Source: Spartobacteria bacterium (lineage in GTDB: Bacteria; Verrucomicrobiota; Verrucomicrobiia; Chthoniobacterales; UBA10450). Taken from it: DNA of 64,000 nt. Position numbers and translations under genes: made by a program. Positions 62,733 to 64,000 of this stretch are shown piece after piece. The notes below the pieces were generated by a model that searched no databases, had not been told where the DNA came from, and saw nothing but the letters and a program-made list of their open reading frames with translations. Within the stretch, counting starts at the first letter, position 1; every line of letters begins with the position of its first letter. The stretch covers positions 31,578 to 95,577 of the forward strand of contig PMTM01000022.1 of NCBI GenBank assembly GCA_003167365.1, given 5' to 3'.

Positions 62733-64000
62733 ATGAACGTTAGACTCCGTCATTTGCTAATTGGATTCAGCTTCAAACGCCCATTTGCGGCCGCCGGCTT
62801 AGTCGGAGCCATCGCGCTGTCACTCGGCGCATTGCCCCGTCAGGCAGATGCTTACGCCCTTGAAGGACCGAAGTGGCCTGCGGGTACTGTTGTAAATTTC
62901 CAACTAGAATTGGGGAACGCCAACCGGACATTGCTTGATGGCAATACCTCCTGGAACACCGCTGCGGCGCCGGCGCTCGGCGCGTGGAACCCGGAAATTC
63001 AGCGAGCCCAGTTTACCTACGTAAACAATTCGACCGCGCCGGTTCAATCTGGGGATCACGTTAACTCGATCGCTTTTGCGACTACGTTCTTCGGTAATTC
63101 CTTCGGTTCGAGCACGCTCGCGGTCACGTACTACATTTATTCAGGATCGACGATGACTGAGGCCGACATCATTTTTAATTCCAATCAGAACTTCGATTCT
63201 TATCGCGGACCGCTGCAGTACGGATCGAATGGCTATGCCATTGGAGATATCCGGCGCGTTTTAATCCACGAGCTTGGACATGCCTTGGGGCTGGCTCATC
63301 CGGACAGCGCCGGGCAGCACGTCGTTGCGATCATGAATTCCGTGATCAGCAGCCAAGAAACTCTTTCGAACGACGATATTACGGGCAGCCAATCTTTATA
63401 TGGCGCGCCTGCTGCGCCGACGCCCACACCCACTCCGACGCCGGCCAATCCGAGTCACCTTACAAATATTTCCACGCGAATGCAGGTCGGCATAAATGAC
63501 GAAGTCTTGATCGGCGGTTTTATCGTCAAGGGATCGCAGTCGCAGCCGAAAAAGGTGATCGTGCGGGCAATTGGACCGTCTTTGGGAGCGGCAGGAGTCC
63601 CAGGAGCGATGGCTGATCCCACGCTTGAACTGCACGATTCCACCGGAGCCACGATTGCGACGAACGATAACTGGACGGCCAGCACGCAAGTGAACGAGAT
63701 CACGGCCAGCGGCCTCGCGCCGAGCGATCCGCACGAATCGGCGATTATCGCAACGCTGTTGCCGGGCAGCTACACCGCCATTATTCGGGGCGTGAATAGC
63801 ACCACTGGCATCGCATCCGTCGAAGCATACGATATCGATTCCACACCTACGCGTTTGGTAAATATTTCCGCGCGAGGGCAAGTGGGAATTAACGATCAAG
63901 TTCTGATCGGCGGATTCGTCGTGAATGGATCGCAGTCGAAGAATTTAATCGTGCGAGCGATTGGACCATCGTTGACCAACGCCGGAATCTCGGGGGCATT
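62733..64000 (+). CDS. Secreted matrixin-like metalloprotease with repeat domains (3' end outside window)
   Basis: At least 422 residues, cut by the window edge. From the ATG at 62733 (or 62721) it starts with an extended signal peptide. A zinc metalloprotease domain follows, with the metzincin motif HELGHALGLAHPD and a downstream Met (VAIMNSV) that can form the Met-turn. After a Pro/Thr linker (PTPTPTPTPANPSHL) come at least two copies of a repeat: LTNISTRMQVGINDEVLIGG, then LVNISARGQVGINDQVLIGG. Such repeats are typical of secreted Verrucomicrobia proteins. It may degrade extracellular polymers or be a sorted surface protein. Confidence 0.88.
   Translation, partial: MNVRLRHLLIGFSFKRPFAAAGLVGAIALSLGALPRQADAYALEGPKWPAGTVVNFQLELGNANRTLLDGNTSWNTAAAPALGAWNPEIQRAQFTYVNNSTAPVQSGDHVNSIAFATTFFGNSFGSSTLAVTYYIYSGSTMTEADIIFNSNQNFDSYRGPLQYGSNGYAIGDIRRVLIHELGHALGLAHPDSAGQHVVAIMNSVISSQETLSNDDITGSQSLYGAPAAPTPTPTPTPANPSHLTNISTRMQVGINDEVLIGGFIVKGSQSQPKKVIVRAIGPSLGAAGVPGAMADPTLELHDSTGATIATNDNWTASTQVNEITASGLAPSDPHESAIIATLLPGSYTAIIRGVNSTTGIASVEAYDIDSTPTRLVNISARGQVGINDQVLIGGFVVNGSQSKNLIVRAIGPSLTNAGISGA

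Noticed and set aside
1..64000. CRISPR array
   Set aside because: No regularly spaced identical repeats with unique spacers were seen; the short tandems at 25891, 42191 and 45583 have no spacers.

Overview
The window looks like chromosomal DNA of a soil or freshwater Verrucomicrobiota bacterium, most like the Chthoniobacter/Udaeobacter group. This is inferred from gene content only. The pointers are a secreted protein ending in a VPESG-type sorting tail with a hydrophobic stretch and Arg cluster, a secreted metalloprotease followed by LVNISARGQVG-type repeats, many DUF families seen in that phylum, GC-rich DNA, and numerous dispersed palindromic repeats. The gene order is a mosaic of short operons on both strands. 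No plasmid, phage structural or CRISPR genes were seen.

Layout. 1-3.9 kb: mutagenic-repair genes imuB (cut by the window edge) and dnaE2. 3.9-6.4 kb: gnd, moaE and pgsA. 6.5-12.5 kb: a minus-strand exopolysaccharide block (outer-membrane export protein, Wzc-like tyrosine kinase, outer-membrane barrel, O-antigen-ligase/TPR protein). 12.6-17.2 kb: a heme-motif secreted protein, tRNA-Gly, the VPESG protein, a DUF4412 protein, maf, DUF2127, a frameshifted VOC gene and DUF3052. 17.2-20.5 kb: an efflux set (adaptor, ATPase, permease). 20.5-25.9 kb: DUF4126, a solitary OLD-type nuclease, a peroxiredoxin, a serpin, tRNA-Lys and a HAD hydrolase. 26-32 kb: an AhbA/AhbB-like protein, trpD, birA, nadC, a guanine deaminase and a 5'-3' exonuclease. 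33.3-36.4 kb: a gene island beside tRNA-Arg, carrying a BCS1-like AAA ATPase, a UDG-fold protein and two unknown proteins. 36.4-43.4 kb: tRNA-His, a coiled-coil/TPR protein, DUF2071, acnA and a peroxiredoxin. 43.6-48 kb: rnpB, a class V aminotransferase, small secreted and TPR proteins, and rpsI-rplM. 48-55.7 kb: a CAP protein, proS, glutaredoxin, frr-pyrH, fmt, a zinc ribbon, adk and rpmA-rplU. 56-62.6 kb: an rsmI 3'-end remnant, a sulfotransferase, rsmI, putA, threonine aldolase and a lipoprotein. 62.7 kb to the end: a secreted matrixin cut by the window edge.

Three things stand out. First, the exact 10-mer AAGATCGACA occurs 22 times by eye (17 plus-strand, 5 minus-strand) where about 0.1 is expected. 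It is read in several different codon phases, lies on either strand of genes and in intergenic DNA, and is absent from the two segments that look foreign. It is therefore probably a DNA-level signal. Second, the four-gene island next to tRNA-Arg is a candidate uncharacterised conflict or defence cassette. Third, a decayed second copy of the rsmI 3' end brackets a foreign-looking sulfotransferase gene, which suggests an insertion event at rsmI. Several families of palindromic repeats are scattered through the window, and one copy sits in frame inside dnaE2.
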